Assembly (NCBI GenBank): GCA_900315675.1
Contig: OMZY01000006.1
Coordinates: 1 to 64,000, forward strand
Direction: 5' to 3'
DNA from: an uncultured Eubacteriales bacterium
GTDB lineage: Bacteria > Bacillota > Clostridia > Christensenellales > Aristaeellaceae
DNA: 64,000 nt
The first letter of the stretch is position 1. The number at the start of each line of letters is the position of its first letter. Below, piece after piece: positions 63,680 through 64,000 of this stretch. The notes under the pieces are model-generated. The model was not told the origin of the DNA. It did not search any database and was given only the letters and a program-made list of their open reading frames with translations. The position numbers and the translations under genes were made by a program.

Positions 63680-63717
63680 CTCCTTAAAGCAACTTCATCA
63701 TGCTTCAAGGAGGCGGA
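63680..63717 (-). promoter_or_regulatory. Expression-platform hairpin of the ribU leader
   Basis: GCCTCCTTgAAGCA/TTGCTTtAAGGAGGC on minus. The CCTCCTT arm could alternatively pair with the ribU ribosome site AAGGAGG (about 63660). Confidence 0.65.
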
Positions 63718-63756
63718 GATCTTTGCACGCAAAAACGCGTTATTTCTCTGTTCCGT

Positions 63757-63870
63757 TCTTCTCTCATCCAGACTGTACTGTCGGCTCCGGAATTGGACCG
63801 GATCGGCTGAGCGTTGGCTCAGTTCGCGGGCTTTACCGCCGGTAGGGAATTTCACCCGTCCCCGAAGAAG
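63757..63870 (-). promoter_or_regulatory. FMN riboswitch (RFN element)
   Basis: On minus: GGGGACGGGTGAAATTCCC, TACCGGCGGTAAAGCCCGCGA, CCGGTCCAATTCCGG, GCCGACAGTACAGTCTGGATGAGAGAAG in order. This is the canonical RFN core; FMN binding should repress ribU. Confidence 0.96.
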
Positions 63871-63899
63871 CTTTAAGCGGTACGCAATGTACGGATATA

Positions 63900-63928
63900 T
63901 TATAGGGATTTGTGTCCGTTTCGTCAAT
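63900..63928 (-). promoter_or_regulatory. Promoter of ribU
   Basis: On minus: TTGACG, 17 bases, TATAAT. The -35 overlaps the stop codon of the esterase gene. Confidence 0.88.
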
Positions 63929-64000
63929 CCCCGTCTTCCCTGGCGGCAATCAGCTCAATAAACGCTTTGATCTGCTGATCCCAGAATCCCCACTCGTGCG
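63924..64000 (-). CDS. C-terminal end of an alpha/beta-hydrolase esterase (partial)
   Basis: Only the last 25 codons are in the window, frame HEWGFWDQQIKAFIELIAAR, then EDGD and TGA. HEWxFWDxxI is the catalytic-His end of EstA/acetyl-esterase (esterase D-like) proteins. The rest lies beyond the right edge. Confidence 0.75.
   Translation of the reverse strand, partial: HEWGFWDQQIKAFIELIAAREDGD

Noticed and set aside
63652-63927. N-terminal extension of RibU by 92 residues
   Set aside because: It would translate the FMN riboswitch; the signal-free S-component start and AGGAGG fix ATG 63651.

Overview
The window looks like a chromosome segment of a fairly GC-rich anaerobic member of the Bacillota (Clostridia-like). 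Pointers are a tryptophan T-box leader, an FMN riboswitch on ribU, a ferredoxin-type indolepyruvate oxidoreductase, RqcH, VanY-type peptidases, a carbohydrate uptake operon with its AraC-type sensor-regulator, and a GH10 xylanase. A fibre-degrading gut or rumen organism of the Christensenellales/Aristaeellaceae kind would fit, but that is inference. All recognised substrate-binding proteins have signal peptides without a lipobox cysteine, which is unusual for a single-membrane Gram-positive.

Layout. 1-7000 (minus): a surface-protein operon, an acidic E/T/P-rich secreted protein followed by a giant adhesin-like protein whose frame is open from 5676 off the left edge. 7433-8665 (minus): a SARP/BTAD-type regulator, flanked on both sides by a cluster of GTTACAT/ATGTAAC motifs. 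9113-10422 (plus): tadA and an MBL-fold lipoprotein. 10471-11612: rnpB (minus) and a tRNA operon (plus; Arg, His, Gln, a truncated Lys half, Leu, Gly, Gly). 11648-15098 (minus): a two-component system and two VanY-type carboxypeptidases. 15157-17485 (minus): a polar amino acid ABC transporter. 17668-25025 (minus): a DUF2142 membrane protein, trmB, purB, purA, tex. 25461-32469: queH, cysK (plus), a MATE exporter, a zinc-ribbon/TPM gene pair, an AI-2E family permease. 32549-36348: a divergent pair, a large adenosine-deaminase-fold protein with extra N- and C-terminal domains (minus) and a METTL25-like methyltransferase (plus).

36669-44649: a small secreted protein, a GH43 fragment, the T-box(Trp)-controlled trpXYZ transporter, and paaK-iorB-iorA. 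Together the last two suggest handling of aromatic amino acids through aryl-pyruvates and aryl-acetates. 44821-52188 (minus): an extracytoplasmic flavinylated reductase, then an LplABC-type sugar transporter with its AraC/cache regulator. 52240-55429 (minus): a second amino acid ABC transporter whose last gene is a DapF-fold racemase. 55628-61038 (plus): a flavoprotein, a DEDD exonuclease with a zinc ribbon, a TGS/uridine-kinase-like protein, a secreted GH10 xylanase. 61146-64000 (minus): rqcH, riboswitch-controlled ribU, and the 3' end of an esterase.

Genome-scale features visible here are at least thirteen intergenic arrays of 7-nt repeats (AATTATG, AATTCTG, CATTGTG, TTCTTCA and so on), an exact 50-bp interspersed repeat 11 kb apart, and consensus promoters with 17-bp spacers in front of many operons. 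The items most worth pursuing are the deaminase fusion, the heptamer arrays, the tRNA-Lys half, the GTTACAT motif cluster and the giant surface protein.
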